Source: Prorocentrum cordatum (lineage: Eukaryota > Sar > Dinophyceae > Prorocentrales > Prorocentraceae). From it: 64,000 nucleotides of DNA. Each line of letters begins with the position of its first letter. Positions within the stretch are counted from its first letter, which is position 1. Location: assembly GCA_963575745.1 (NCBI GenBank), contig CAUYUJ010006569.1, positions 410,175 through 474,174 of the forward strand, given 5' to 3'. The notes under the pieces were generated by a model, which searched no databases, was not told where the DNA came from, and saw nothing but the letters and a program-made list of their open reading frames with translations. Below are positions 34,085 through 45,199 of the stretch, one piece after another. Made by a program: the position numbers and the translations under genes.

Positions 34085-35680
34085 CGGCGTCCCTGGGGGG
34101 TTGCGATCAGCGAAACTGCCGCCACTTTCGAGGGCTGCTGGGGAAGGCCAACAGGGTGGGCACTCACCGCGGATCAGAGCTAGATCTCGCCATCCTTGAG
34201 GGGCTGCGGTCTGTGAAACTGTCGCCACTTTCGAAGGCAGCTGGGGAGGCCGGCAGAGTGGGTGCTCACCGCGGATCAGAACTGGACCTCGCCATCCCTG
34301 GGGGGCTGCGATCTGCGAGATCGTCGCCACTTTCGAAGGCTGCTGGGGGGGGGGGGGGCAGCAGAGCGGGCGCTCACCGCGGCTCCAAGGTAGACGTCGC
34401 TGAGGCTGCGATCTGCGGGACTGTCGCCACTTTCGAGGGCTGCTCGGGATGCCAGCTGAGTGGGTACTCACCGCGGATCCAAATAAAACCTCGCCATGGC
34501 TGGGGGGGCTGCAGTCTGCGAGACTGTCGCCACTTTCGAGGGTTGCTGGGGATGTCAGCAGAGTGGGTGCCCACCGCGGATCCAAAGTCGACATCGCCAT
34601 GCCTGGGGTGTTGCGATCAGCGAAACTGTCGCCACGTTCGATGGCAGCTGGGGAGGCCAACAGAGAGGGTACTCACCGCGGATCAGAACTAGTCCTCGCT
34701 ATCCCTGGGGGACTTCGATATGCGAAACTGTCGCCACTTTCGAGGGCTGCTTGGGAGGCCGGCAAAGTGGGCACTCATCGTGGATCCACATTGAACCTCG
34801 CCATCCCTGGGGGGCTGCGTCGCCAATTTCGAGGGCAGCTGGGGAGGCCGGTAGAGTGGGCACCCACCGCGGATCCAAATTAAACCTCGCCATGCCTGGG
34901 GGGGTGCGATCTGCGAAACTGCCGCCACTTTCGAGGGCTGCTCGGGATGCCAACAGAGTGGGTACTCACCGCGGATCCAAGGTAAATCTCGCCATCCTTG
35001 GGGGGCTGCGATCTGCGAGACTGTCGCCGCCTTCGAGGGCTGCTGGGGAGGCCAACAGAGAGGGCACCCACAGCGGATCCAAATTAGACGTCGCCATCCC
35101 TGGGGGGTTGCGATCTGCGAAACTGTCGCCACTTTCGAAGGCAGCCGGGGATGCCAGCAGAGTGAATGCTCACCGCGGATCTAAAGTAAACCTCGCCATC
35201 CCTGGGGCCAGCTGAGTGGGCACTCGCCGCGGATCAGAACTAGTCCTCGCCATCCATCCGAGGGGGGTGGGCTGAGATCCGCGAAATTGTCGCCACTTTC
35301 GATGGCTGCTGGGGAGGCCCGCAGAGTGGGCACTCGCCGCGGATCCAAAGTACACATCGCCATCCCTTGGGGGCTGCGATCTGCGAGACTGTCGCCACTT
35401 TCGATGGCTGCTGGGGAGGCCAGCGCAGTGGGCACTCACCGCAGATCAGAGCTAGACCTCGCCATGCATGGGGGGCTGCGATATGCTAAACCGTCGCCAC
35501 TTTCGAAGGTTGCTGGGGGGGTAGCAGGGTGGGAACTCACAACGGATCCAAAGTAGACCTCGCCATCCCTGGGGGGCTGCGATCTGCGAGACTGTCGCCA
35601 CTGTCGAGGGCTGCTGGGGAGGCCAGCATCATGGGTACTTGCCGCAGAATCAAATTAGACCTCGCCGTTCCTCGGGGATG
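34085..35680. repeat. 102-bp satellite, about 16 copies
   Basis: Units share ctgcgatctgcgaaactgtc, gccactttcgagggctgctg and cactcaccgcggatccaaa, and end ctcgccatccctgggg. The spacing between catcc words is 102 bases, i.e. 34 codons, which keeps frames open for up to 278 residues on both strands. Two units are shortened, near 34395 and 35205. Bases 35690-35885 hold nothing recognised. Confidence 0.9.
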
Positions 35681-36129
35681 CCCATTCCCCAACGACTCAG
35701 GGGCTCAACTTGTTAACATTTTTCACCAAGCCCTTATCCATTGAACGGGGGCCCGCGACCCTCCCGAATGCCGTTTGCAGAAGTATATCCTTCCATGCCA
35801 CGCCATCACCCCGTATAAAGTCTCCCAAGCTACTCTTACCCCGCATTGTGCAGGGGTTGGGTATGTCGCCAGGGCAATGTGCAGATGATGGCGTGGGGGG
35901 TCGATACCAGCCCGGCTGGGATTGAACGAATTCGCATTTAGGATGGACGATGGGGCAGAACCCTACGCAAATTGCCATACGAACAAGGGGAAAGGATAAT
36001 CCGGGGGGGGTAGAATCCGCCGACCCCTTGTGAGTCTCTAGGCGTGTGAGATTATCTCCTCCCCATAATCACCCCCCGGGGGCCCCGGACCGGCAATGTG
36101 ACCGCCTCCCCCTTTGGCCGAGCGCGACC

Positions 36130-36745
36130 CCGGACCGAACGCGTCACGGGGGAGCGGAGGGCTCCAAAACTGCCCAAGAAGGCACCAAAACGCTCCCCAG
36201 ACGGTCCCAGGGGGCCACGATTCGCCTAAATATTGCCACTGCGCGCCCACGGTAGCCTCCAGGCGGCCTCCGAAGCTGCCAAGACGCCCCAAAAGGCACC
36301 CAATATGCGCCCCAAGAAGGCCCCAAGAAACAAAAACCGCACCATGCCTTAAGAAAAACAAGCATTTTTTCGCATGCTCGCCTATTCGGTTTTCACAACG
36401 TCCCAAACGGGCAAAGAAACCTTCAATATCGCCCCCAGACGGCCAAAGGGGCCCCCAAGAAGGGTCGAACAGGGTCCAACAACAGCCCTCGAAGCCCCCA
36501 AGACAGCCCAAGAGGGCCCCCAGACGGCTCAAAGACGGAGTCCAGAGGGCACCTTGTCGAGCCCTTCGCCCCAAGACGCACCCAGCCTGCCCCAAAAACA
36601 TCCTGGGAGACCCTGAGGGGCCCCCAAGAGAACCTCCAAGGCCGCCAAGAAGCCCCCAGGAAGCCCCAAAACTTGGCCCTAGATGCCTTGAGGCGGCTGG
36701 ATATGGCCTGCAGACAGGCCAAGGCGCCACCAAAAGGCCACAAAC
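36130..36745. repeat. CCCCAAGAAGG/CCCAAGACGG array
   Basis: Words ccccaagaaggccccaag and their variants recur every 10-12 bases in this orientation. Plus frames read Pro/Arg/Lys-rich and minus frames Gly/Leu/Trp-rich. No gene is called. Bases 36746-37110 hold a short gcgacgggcggcgacgg run and nothing recognised. Confidence 0.75.
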
Positions 36746-37259
36746 GAGCACCAAGAGGTACGATAACAGCAACGAAGCAACAGGAACGATGTCGAGCGCC
36801 GTGTCATGATTCGGACAAGCCTTGTTAAATGCATTCCTGGAGGCATAATAGTTTATATAGGGGTCGGCGGACGTGGCGTACGCCTATAGAATTTATTTCC
36901 TCTGAAGAAAGGAGAATGTATACGATGCAGCCGATGTAATGCACTCGACGCGGTGATGGCGGCGAGGGGCGGCGACGGCGACAAGCGGCGACGGGCGGCG
37001 CGACGGCGATTTTGCGGGGAGAGCCCCGCGATGGCTAACGAAAGTAAGAGCCCCTAAGTGCAAGCACCTGTCTGGCACAAAAGCACCCTTGCAGCAGAAA
37101 GCCCTAGACAGCTTCACGCAGCTACAATGGGGGTGCGATGGGGGGATCGGGTCGGGTCGGCAGATATGGATATAGGGCTAGGAATATACGGATGTGGGCA
37201 CAAGGGTTTAGGATAGGGGTATATGGTAGAGGTAAAAAAAAGCATGGATAAGAGGGATA

Positions 37260-37365
37260 GGGATGAAAATACTGCAATGGGAGACCACAGGGGTGCAACG
37301 GAAGGCCACGCGGGGCCGCGTCGCCCGACCGATTCTGGACCCAGCAGCCCACGGACAACAATGAT
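37260..37365. repeat. Dispersed repeat related to 45.1 and 47.3 kb
   Basis: Words atgggagaccacaggggtgc, ggaaggccacg and acgattctgg-type text match, with divergence, the 45046-45190 element and, on the other strand, 47205-47345. The surrounding 37370-38050 has open frames on both strands without motifs. Confidence 0.5.
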
Positions 37366-38050
37366 TGTCAGTAATGTCATTATACTGGCGAAGCTGTTGA
37401 CGACAAAGCGCAATTCAAAAAATAAACGCTTAAACGCCAAATCATCGGTATAGCGTTGGACGAATCGCGGCTGACCGAACGCGAGAACGCGAGCGCCCGC
37501 GCGATGCTCGTTGCTGCAAACCGATGCCCCGATTAGGACCACGATAACAGCGTTTGGCGCGAAAGGGCGCGGACCGAATTGCCTGCCAATCGCGACGCTG
37601 CGATCAGGAACCGCCGCGCCAATGACAGCGGCAGCGGTGATAATCGAATTAACACCTTGGAGCAAGCGGCACTGCCACAGCGACATCAAAGGCGCCCTTG
37701 CGTTCAATAACACATTGAAGGTCGCGCAACCACGCGCGAGCCCCATGCGACACTACAGCGCGCAACAGCATGATGAGCGCAGAAGTAGACAAGCAAACGC
37801 GATGCGCGTGCCGGCGCGCGCTAACCTACAACCGTGGGCTCGCACGTGCGCGCGCGCATGTTCGAGGGCGGCGGCATCGCCAGAAGTCGCGGCGCGATGG
37901 CAACAGGTTGTGCAAATTTGCAGGTCGCCAGGCGCACTTCTGAAAATTCTCGGGGACGCAAAACCATGATGAAAACCGCGCTGCGCATCCAAAGCGACGC
38001 GATCACGCGAGACGTACTTTCGCGCGAGACACCAGGGAGGCGTCGGCAAC

Positions 38051-38370
38051 GTGGCGGCGGGCAGGAACGCACTAAATTGTGTTGCCGCGCTTGCGCACCC
38101 GGGCCCCCCTGCGAACTTTTGCGACCAGCACGGGTTCACGAAACAGAAGAGCTTCCACTACGCCAGGTATGGTGGAATGGCCCCTGCTAATAGTCTGGCG
38201 CGCGAGTGGGCCAGGCAGGGCAGTTATTTTTGCGCCGCGCGGGCCGACCATGATTGCCAGGAAGATTATGGTTTCACGCTGGAGGATATCGACGGGCTCG
38301 GACAGGACCCGAAATTCTGGGATACCTTTTATGCTTTCGCCAGGCCCGCCGATCTGCAAGGATCCGTGCT
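38051..38370 (+). other. Coding-like segment, unassigned
   Basis: A plus frame from 38051 reads NFCDQHGFTKQKSFHYARYG, then WARQGSYFCAARADHDCQED and FWDTFYAFARPADLQ, a normal protein composition with several Cys and aromatic residues before entering satellite sequence at about 38375. It may be an exon or an exon fragment next to the 90-bp satellite. I do not recognise it and cannot set its ends. Confidence 0.25.
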
Positions 38371-38374
38371 GGAT

Positions 38375-38720
38375 CGTGGTCCGCGTGGCGGCGCCGCCCC
38401 ATGTGGGCGCGCCCCCCCCCCCCCGTTTCGTGGCCCCACATGGAGGTCCACCGAAGGCCCCAGTGGCATGGCTCCATGGCGGCGCCGCCCATGTGGCCGC
38501 ACCCCTCGCACGGTTCGCGGCCCCACATGGAGCTCCACTGACGGCCCTGCTGGCAGGGTCTACATGGCGACTGCGCCCCATTTGGGCGCACCCCTCGCTC
38601 GGTTCGCGGCCCCGCATGGAGTCCCACCGGAAGCCCTAGCGGCGTGGCCCACATGGCGGCGCCGCCCCATCTTGGCGCACCCCCCGCGCATTCGTGGCCC
38701 CACATGGTGCCCGCAGCTGC
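38375..38720 (-). repeat. 90-bp satellite, antisense copies
   Basis: About four diverged units read as the reverse complement of the 39-43 kb satellite (cggttcgcggccccacatgg, agctccac). Bases 38721-39240 after it hold nothing recognised beyond repeat-edge sequence. Confidence 0.7.
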
Positions 38721-39239
38721 ATATGGTTGTGTATTTTGCGAGGCGTATTTAAATCTAGGTCCTAATCGGCCTTTGCGAGGCCCCGTGGGCGACCGCGAGG
38801 GACTCTTTGAGTTTCTCGACGCGCGTGGCCGCCCGCCCCTCGGCGCGAAGGAGTTGAGTTACGTCGCCTGCTTGCTGCGCCACGCGCGGGGCGGACTTCA
38901 TGAGCACTGTGCCCACAGAGCATCCTGCGCACGCTTGTGATGCTGGCATCGAAGCTACAGATTGGAGACCAAATGTGCCGCGATCACTTCGGCGCCCGCT
39001 GTGCGTGGATCCGTAGGGACACGTGCTCTACAAGCACATGCCTTTCTCATTTCGTCATCATCTGCTCTTGCCGCCCCCCTCGCATCCCCCCGCGCTGTTC
39101 TTGCCTTGCCCTGGTTCGCGTTCCTTCTTGTTCTCCTTCTGCCCCCCTGCATCCATGCGCTGCGGGCGGCGCCCGGCCGACAAAAAAACGACTGCCCCGA
39201 CAAAATTGACCGACAAACAACCGAACCGCCCGACAGACA

Positions 39240-40925
39240 TTATCCTGGCGAAGGACCCAACCATGTGCAGTTGTGAATATCGCATTGCGGGTGCCGCTCT
39301 CGGTGGAGCTCCCTGTGGGGCCACGAAACGCTGTGCTGGGTGGGGGTGGCGCATGCGGGCGGCACCACTGGGGCCTTCGGTGGAGGTCCCTGTGGGGCCA
39401 CGAAACGCTGTACTGGGCGGGGGTGACGCATGCGGGCGGCGCCACTGGGGCCGTCGGTGGAGCTCCCTGTGGGGCCACGAAACGTTGTGCTGGGTGGGGG
39501 TGGCGCATGCGGGCGGCACCACTGGGGCCTTCGGTGGAGCTCCCTGTGGGGCCACGAAATGCTGTGCTGGGGTGGGGGTGACGCATGCGGGCGGCACCAC
39601 TGGGGCCTTCGGTGGAGGTCCCTGTGGGGCCACGAAACGCTGTGTTTGGTGGAGGTGCCGAAATGGGTGTGCGGGACGCATGCGAGCGGTGGCACTGGGG
39701 CCTTCGGTGGAGCTCCCTATGGGGCCACGAAACGTGTGAGGGGTGTGCCGAAATGGGTGTGGCTGACGCATGCGGGCTGGGGCCACGAAACGTGTGAGGG
39801 GTGTGCCGAATTGGATGTGGCTGACGCATGCGGGCGGCGGCACTGCGGCCTTCGGTGGAGCTCCCTATGGGGCCACGAAAGCGTGTGAGGGGTGTGCCGA
39901 ATTGGGTGTGGCTGACGCATGCGGGCGGCAGCACTGGGGCCTTCGGTGGAGCTCCCTATGGGGCCACGAAACGTGTGAGGGGTGTGCCGAATTGGGTGTG
40001 GCTGACGCATGCGGGCGGCGGCACTGGGGCCTTCGGTGGAGCTCCCTATGGGGCCACGAAACGTGTGAGGGGTGTGCCGAATTGGGTGTGGCTGACGCAT
40101 GCGGGCGGCGGCACTGGGGCCTTCGGTGGAGCTCCCTATGGGGCCACGAAACGTGTGAGGGGTGTGCCGAATTGGGTGTGGCTGACGCATGCGGGCGGCG
40201 GCGCTGGGGCCTTTGGTGGAGCCGACCTGACGCATGCGGGCGGCTGGGGCCTTGGTGGAGCTCCTTATGGGGCCACGAAACGTGTGAGGGGTGTGCCGAA
40301 CTGGGTGTGGCTGACGCATGCGGGCGGCAGCACTGGGGCCTTCGGTGGAGCTCCCTATGGGGCCACGAAGCGTGTGAGGGGTATGCCGAATTGGGTGTGG
40401 CTGACGCATGCGGGCGGCGGCACTGGGGCCTTCGGTGGAGCTCCCTATGGGGCCACGAAACGTGTGAGGGGTGTGCCGAATTGGGTGTGGCTGACGCATG
40501 CGGGCGGCAGCACTGGGGCCTTCGGTGGAGCTCCCTATGGGGCCACGAAACGTGTGAATGGCGTGTCGAATTGAGTGTGGCTGACGCATGCGGGCGGCGG
40601 CGCTGGGGCCTTCGGTGGAGCTCCCTATGGGGCCACGAAGCGTGTGAGGGGTGTGCCGAATTGGGTGTGGCTGACGCATGCGGGCGGCGGCGCTGGGGCC
40701 TTTGGTGGAGCTCCCTATGGGGACACGAAACGTGCGAGGGGTGTGCCGAACTGGGTGTGGCTGACGCATGCGGGCGGCAGCACTGGGGCCTTCGGTGGAG
40801 CTCCCTATGGGGCCACGAAACGTGTGAGGGGTATGCCGGGTTGGGTGTGGCTGACGCATGCGGGCGGCGGCACTGGGGCCTTCGGTGGAGCTCCCTATGG
40901 GGCCACGAAACGTGTGAGAGGTGTG
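39240..40925 (+). repeat. 90-bp satellite array 1
   Basis: About 18 units of ggtggagctccctatggggc, cacgaaacgtgtgaggggtg, tgccgaattgggtgtggctg and acgcatgcgggcggcggcac. The unit length is 90 (30 codons), so plus and minus frames stay open for hundreds of residues; I reject those frames as genes. One unit near 40225 is truncated. A GAT run (40926-41035) and a GGA run follow. Confidence 0.95.
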
Positions 40926-41206
40926 ACGATGATGGTGATGATGACGATGATGGTGTGTGATGACGATGATGATGATGATGATGATGACGATGATGATGAT
41001 GATGATGACGATGATGATGATGATGCTGACGGGAGGAGGGAGGAGGGGGAAGAGGAGGAGAGGAGAGGAGAGGAACGCGGGGCACCGTCTCTTCAAAACG
41101 AGGACCCAACACCACAGGATGGTGGAGAAACAAACAACCCCGACACAAAAATATCGGCCCGACAAAATAGGCCGACAACAAAAAAGAGAGGTGGCCCGAC
41201 AACAAC

Positions 41207-42740
41207 TTATCCTGGCGAAGGGCCCAACCATATGCAGTTGTGAATATCGCATTGCGGGTGCCGCTTTCGGTGGAGCTCCCTGTGGGGCCACGAAACGCTG
41301 TGCTGGGTGGGGGTGACGCATGCGGGCGGCACCACTGGGGCCTTCGGTGGAGGTCCCTGTGGGGCCACGAAACGCTGTACTGGGCGGGGGTGACGCATGC
41401 GGGCGGCACCACTGGGGCCGTCGGTGGAGCTCCCTGTGGGGCCACGAAACGCTGTGCTGGGTGGGGGTGGCGCATGCGGGCGGCACCACTGGGGCCTTCG
41501 GTGGAGCTCCCTGTGGGGCCACGAAATGCTGTGCTGGGGTGGGGGTGACGCATGCGGGCGGCACCACTGGGGCCTTCGGTGGAGGTCCCTGTGGGGCCAC
41601 GAAACGCTGTGTTTGGTGGAGGTGCCGAAATGGGTGTGCGGGACGAATGCGAGCGGTGGCACTGGGGCCTTCGGTGGAGCTCCCTATGGGGCCACGAAGC
41701 GTGCGAAGGGTGTGCCGAAATGGGTGTGGCTGACGCATGCGGGTTGGGGCCACGTAGCGTGTGAGGGGGGTGCCGAATTGGATGTGGCTGACGCATGCGG
41801 GCGGCGGCACTGCGGCCTTCGGTGGAGCTCCCTATGGGGCCACGAAACGTGTGAGGGGTGTGCCGAATTTGGTGTGGCTGACGCATGCGGGCGGCAGCAC
41901 TAAGGCCTTCGGTGGAGCTCACGAAACGCGTGAGGGTGTGCAGAATTGGGCGTGGCTGACGCATGCGGGCGGCGGCACTGGGGCCTTCGGTGGAGCTCCC
42001 TATGGGGCCACGAAACGTGTGAGAGGTGTGACGATGATGGATGTGGCTGACGCATGCGGGCGCGGCACTGGGGCCTTCGGTGGAGCTCCCTATGGGGCCA
42101 CGAAACGTGTGAGGGGTGTGTCGAATTGGGTGTGGCTGACGCATGCGGGCGGCGGCGCTGGGGCCTTCGGTGGAGCTCCCTATGGGGCCACGAAACGCGT
42201 GAGGGGTGTGCAGAATTGGGTGTGGCTGACGCATGCGGTCGGCAGCTGGGGCCTTCGGTGGAGCTCCCTATGGGGCCACGAAGCGTGTGAGGGGTGTGCC
42301 GAATTGGGTGTGGCTGACGCATGCGGGCGGCAGCACTGGGGCCTTCGGTGGAGCTCCCTATGGGGCCACGAAACGTGTGAGGGGTGTGCCGAGTTGGGTA
42401 TGGCTGACGCATGCGGGCGGCAACACTGGGGCCTTCGGTGGAGCTTCCTATGGGGCCACGAAACGTGTGAGGGGTGTGCGGAATTGGGTGTGGCTGACGC
42501 ATGCGGGCGGCAGCACTGGGGCTTTCGGTGGAGCTCCCTATGGGGCCACGAAACGTGTGAGGGGTGTGCCGAATTGGGTGTGGCTGACGCATGCGGGCGG
42601 CAGCACTGGGGCCTTCGCTGGAGCTCCCTATGGGGCCACGAAACGTGTGAGGGGTGTGCCGAATTGGGTGTGGCTGACGCGTGCGGGCGGCAGCACTGGG
42701 GCCTTCGGTGGAGCTCCCTATGGGGCCACGAAACGCTGTA
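41207..42740 (+). repeat. 90-bp satellite array 2 (duplicate of array 1)
   Basis: Its first ~650 bases repeat those of array 1 at an offset of 1967 bases (tgaatatcgcattgcgggtg at 39274 and 41241), including the same unit order and the same gtttggtggaggtgccg variant. It ends in a GGA run and then repeats the aaaacgaggacccaacacc flank found after array 1. Confidence 0.9.
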
Positions 42741-43244
42741 CTGGGTGGGTGGAACGCAGGGAGGAGGGGGAGGAGGGAGGAGGGGGAAGAGGAGAAGTGG
42801 AGGAGGAACGCGGGGACCGTCTCTTCAAAACGAGGACCCAACACCACAGGATGGTTGGGAAAAAACGACGGCCGCGACAAAAAAATCTGACCGACCCAAG
42901 AAAGTGTCGCGACAAAATCGTTCCTGGCTTTCGCCGCGGGGCGGATTCATTGTAATTACACAGTTAGGATGCACCCCCCCTGGACCCCGCGGCAATTTTG
43001 TCCGACGGTCCGGGTGGACATTTTGTCGGTCAGTTTGGTTGCGCGGTTTGTCGAAGCAGTCTGGTGCGTCCACAAGGTCGCGCCGCGTTCGCCGGGCGAT
43101 TCGCGGTCCTAACGGGAGCGCAGTAGCATCACGCGGCGAGGGGGGGGGGCATGGCGGCGCGGTGGGGGAGGAAGAGGAGGAGGAGGAGAGAGATTCGCAG
43201 GAGGAGGGGGGAAACGATGAGGAGGAGGAAGAGGGCGACGGGAC

Positions 43245-43640
43245 ATGGTGGCGGGCATCCCCGACTTCAGCTTGCCTGGCCCAACCCTTCGGGGGGGGGC
43301 GTCGGTCGGCCAGGGCGAACGCTGCGTGGGGCTCGCCCCAGGAAGTTCCCAGGGGAGATCCGGGGGTGTGCGAAGGTTTTGGCATTCCGATGCCTGTGGC
43401 AAACCCCGCCGCTATGCCTGCGCTGTGGGTCGCAAGCCTTTTGGGCGCTGGTGCAGGTTTCGCTTTTTTTGTGCGAAGGGGATTTCCAAGATGCCTTGGG
43501 AGCTTTCGTGCAAAACTTGCAAGGCATTGTGGGCGTTTTCGGCGGCGTCATGGGCCTTCAGGTGCCAGTCGTGGGAGCCTCGCAGGGGCGTCGCGGAGAA
43601 ATTTGGGCCCTGCTGCGGACAAGTTGGGGTTGCTGGTTGA
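43245..43640 (+). other. Cysteine-rich coding-like segment, unassigned
   Basis: A plus frame reads ACGKPRRYACAVG, RWCRFRFFCAKG, WELSCKTCKALWAF and FGPCCGQVG: nine Cys in about 70 residues, spaced somewhat like zinc ribbons. It may be a relic exon of a zinc-ribbon protein. The other plus frame is equally open, so confidence is low. Bases 43640-43985 are C/T-rich with repeated ccctactaactcgccc and hold no gene. Confidence 0.2.
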
Positions 43641-43979
43641 CACTGTGTCTCACGGTGTTCCCTCATATTCCTCCAGCCCTCTCTCTTTATCACCCTTCCT
43701 TCCTCCTCCCTACTAACTCGCCCACCTTCCCCCCTGCCCCATCCCTCCCCTTTTCCCTGGTTTTCCCCCTCCCTGGCCCTCCTTCCCCCTTTCCCACATC
43801 TTCCCCTCCCCCTCCCACCTCACCCTACTAACTCGCCCCCCCCTTCTTCCTGCCCCATCGTTTCTCTTCCCCTCTCCCTTCCTCGTCGTCGTCCTCCTCC
43901 TTCCCCCCTGTTCTCCCTTTTTTATGTTCCTGCCCCTCCCTGTCTAATTTCTCTGTTTCGGCACGCCCAACACATCGCT

Positions 43980-44095
43980 CCGCGGCCCCATAGGGAGCCC
44001 CACCGGAGGCGCCAGTGGCAGGGACCACATGGCGACGCCGCTCCATTTGAGCGCACACCATCACACGGCTTGCGGCTCCAGAGGGATCTCCACCG
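43980..44095 (-). repeat. 90-bp satellite, antisense copy
   Basis: One to two diverged antisense units (ctccgcggccccatagggag). Bases 44100-44640 contain no recognised gene. Bases 44640-44770 are a short CCCCAAGAGAGCC-type array. Confidence 0.6.
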
Positions 44096-45045
44096 CAGGC
44101 CTCAGCGGCAGGGTCCGCCATCTGGAAAGCAGAGGGGAACTCGAACGCGGCGCACCGCAGCGCGCTTCGAAACGATGTTGGGCACAATGACATTTTTACC
44201 GCAACCCCCCGAATTTGTTAGCCGCCCCGCGCGGGTGATGCCGAACGCATGCGTGTGCTACCGCATGTGCGCCGCCGGAGCTACATTTTCGACTTCGGTC
44301 GTGAATTGTAGCGCGGGCGCGTGTCAAGCGCCTTCGACGTGTCATGTAGGCCCGCGCGTTGGGCGTCCACGCATCATGTCGGAAACATGTCATCCTACCA
44401 CTCTCGCGTAGTGCAGCGCTTTCGTTGCAGCGCGGTTCGCCGAGGGCGCTGGTGCGTCGCCGAAAGCGACAGCCAGGTTCCTTTGGCAGGAGGACTGGTG
44501 GGGAGGGGTGGAATGGGAGGCGCGCGCGAATGAGGGGGGGAGGGGCAATGCGGCGAGGAGGAGGAGGAGGGCGAGGCGGAAGGCGTGGATGAAACGGGGA
44601 AAGGGAGGGGGAGGGGAATTGAGGGTGGTTCAGGGGAGCCGGGGACGCTCAGGGCCCCTCTTGGGGCCCTCTCGAAGCCGCCCTGGGGCTCTCTACGAGC
44701 CTCGGAAGGCACCGAAATGGCCCCAAGATAACCCCAAGAGAGCCCCAAGAGAGCCTTAAGAGGGGCCCTGAGGCGCGTGGACTGCGGCCTGCATGCGGTC
44801 CGCGCACTAATACGAGCGATTGAGTCTGAAAGGGCAAGGCGTGGCACGTGCGTCATGAAAACGCGGCACGCGGCAGAAATAATTATGAGAAGGAAACTCG
44901 CGCGCTTCGCGTGCGTCCGTCGACCGAAATGGCTAAATCAGGGCAATGGCGCGGCGACGACCGCGTTTGTCTCCACCAATCAATAATTCAAAAAATGCAA
45001 AACAAATTTGTCGAGGCCCTGGTTTTGTTTCCTGGTGAGGGAGGG

Positions 45046-45190
45046 ACCCGAAATGGGAAACCACGGGGAGGCCACGGGAGACAACGGGAAGCCACCGAAG
45101 GCCACGTCGCACGAGCGATTCCGGATCCCGCTCTCCACCAGCTACTAGCTTGCGGGAGAAAGTGGCTCAGAACACCCTTACAGTCAAGCT
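45046..45190 (+). repeat. Inverted repeat arm (pairs with 47205-47345)
   Basis: Contains ccacggggaggccacgggag, aagccaccgaaggccacgtc, ccactctc-type text and gctactagcttgcgggagaa. The reverse complement appears at 47205-47345 in the same order, about 2 kb away. Confidence 0.7.
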
Positions 45191-45199
45191 GCTCACGCA

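Noticed and set aside
34085-35680. CRISPR array
   Set aside because: The units are contiguous 102-bp satellite without unique spacers, and the genome is eukaryotic.
37114-37746. Minus-strand 210-codon hydrophobic frame
   Set aside because: No motif or consistent neighbours; part overlaps a dispersed repeat and both strands are open.
39717-42234. Minus-strand frames of 697 and 789 codons
   Set aside because: They are the 90-bp satellite read through; each 30 residues repeat and both strands are equally open.
41761-43716. Plus-strand 651-codon frame
   Set aside because: It is satellite followed by a GGA run and unrelated sequence, with no domain.
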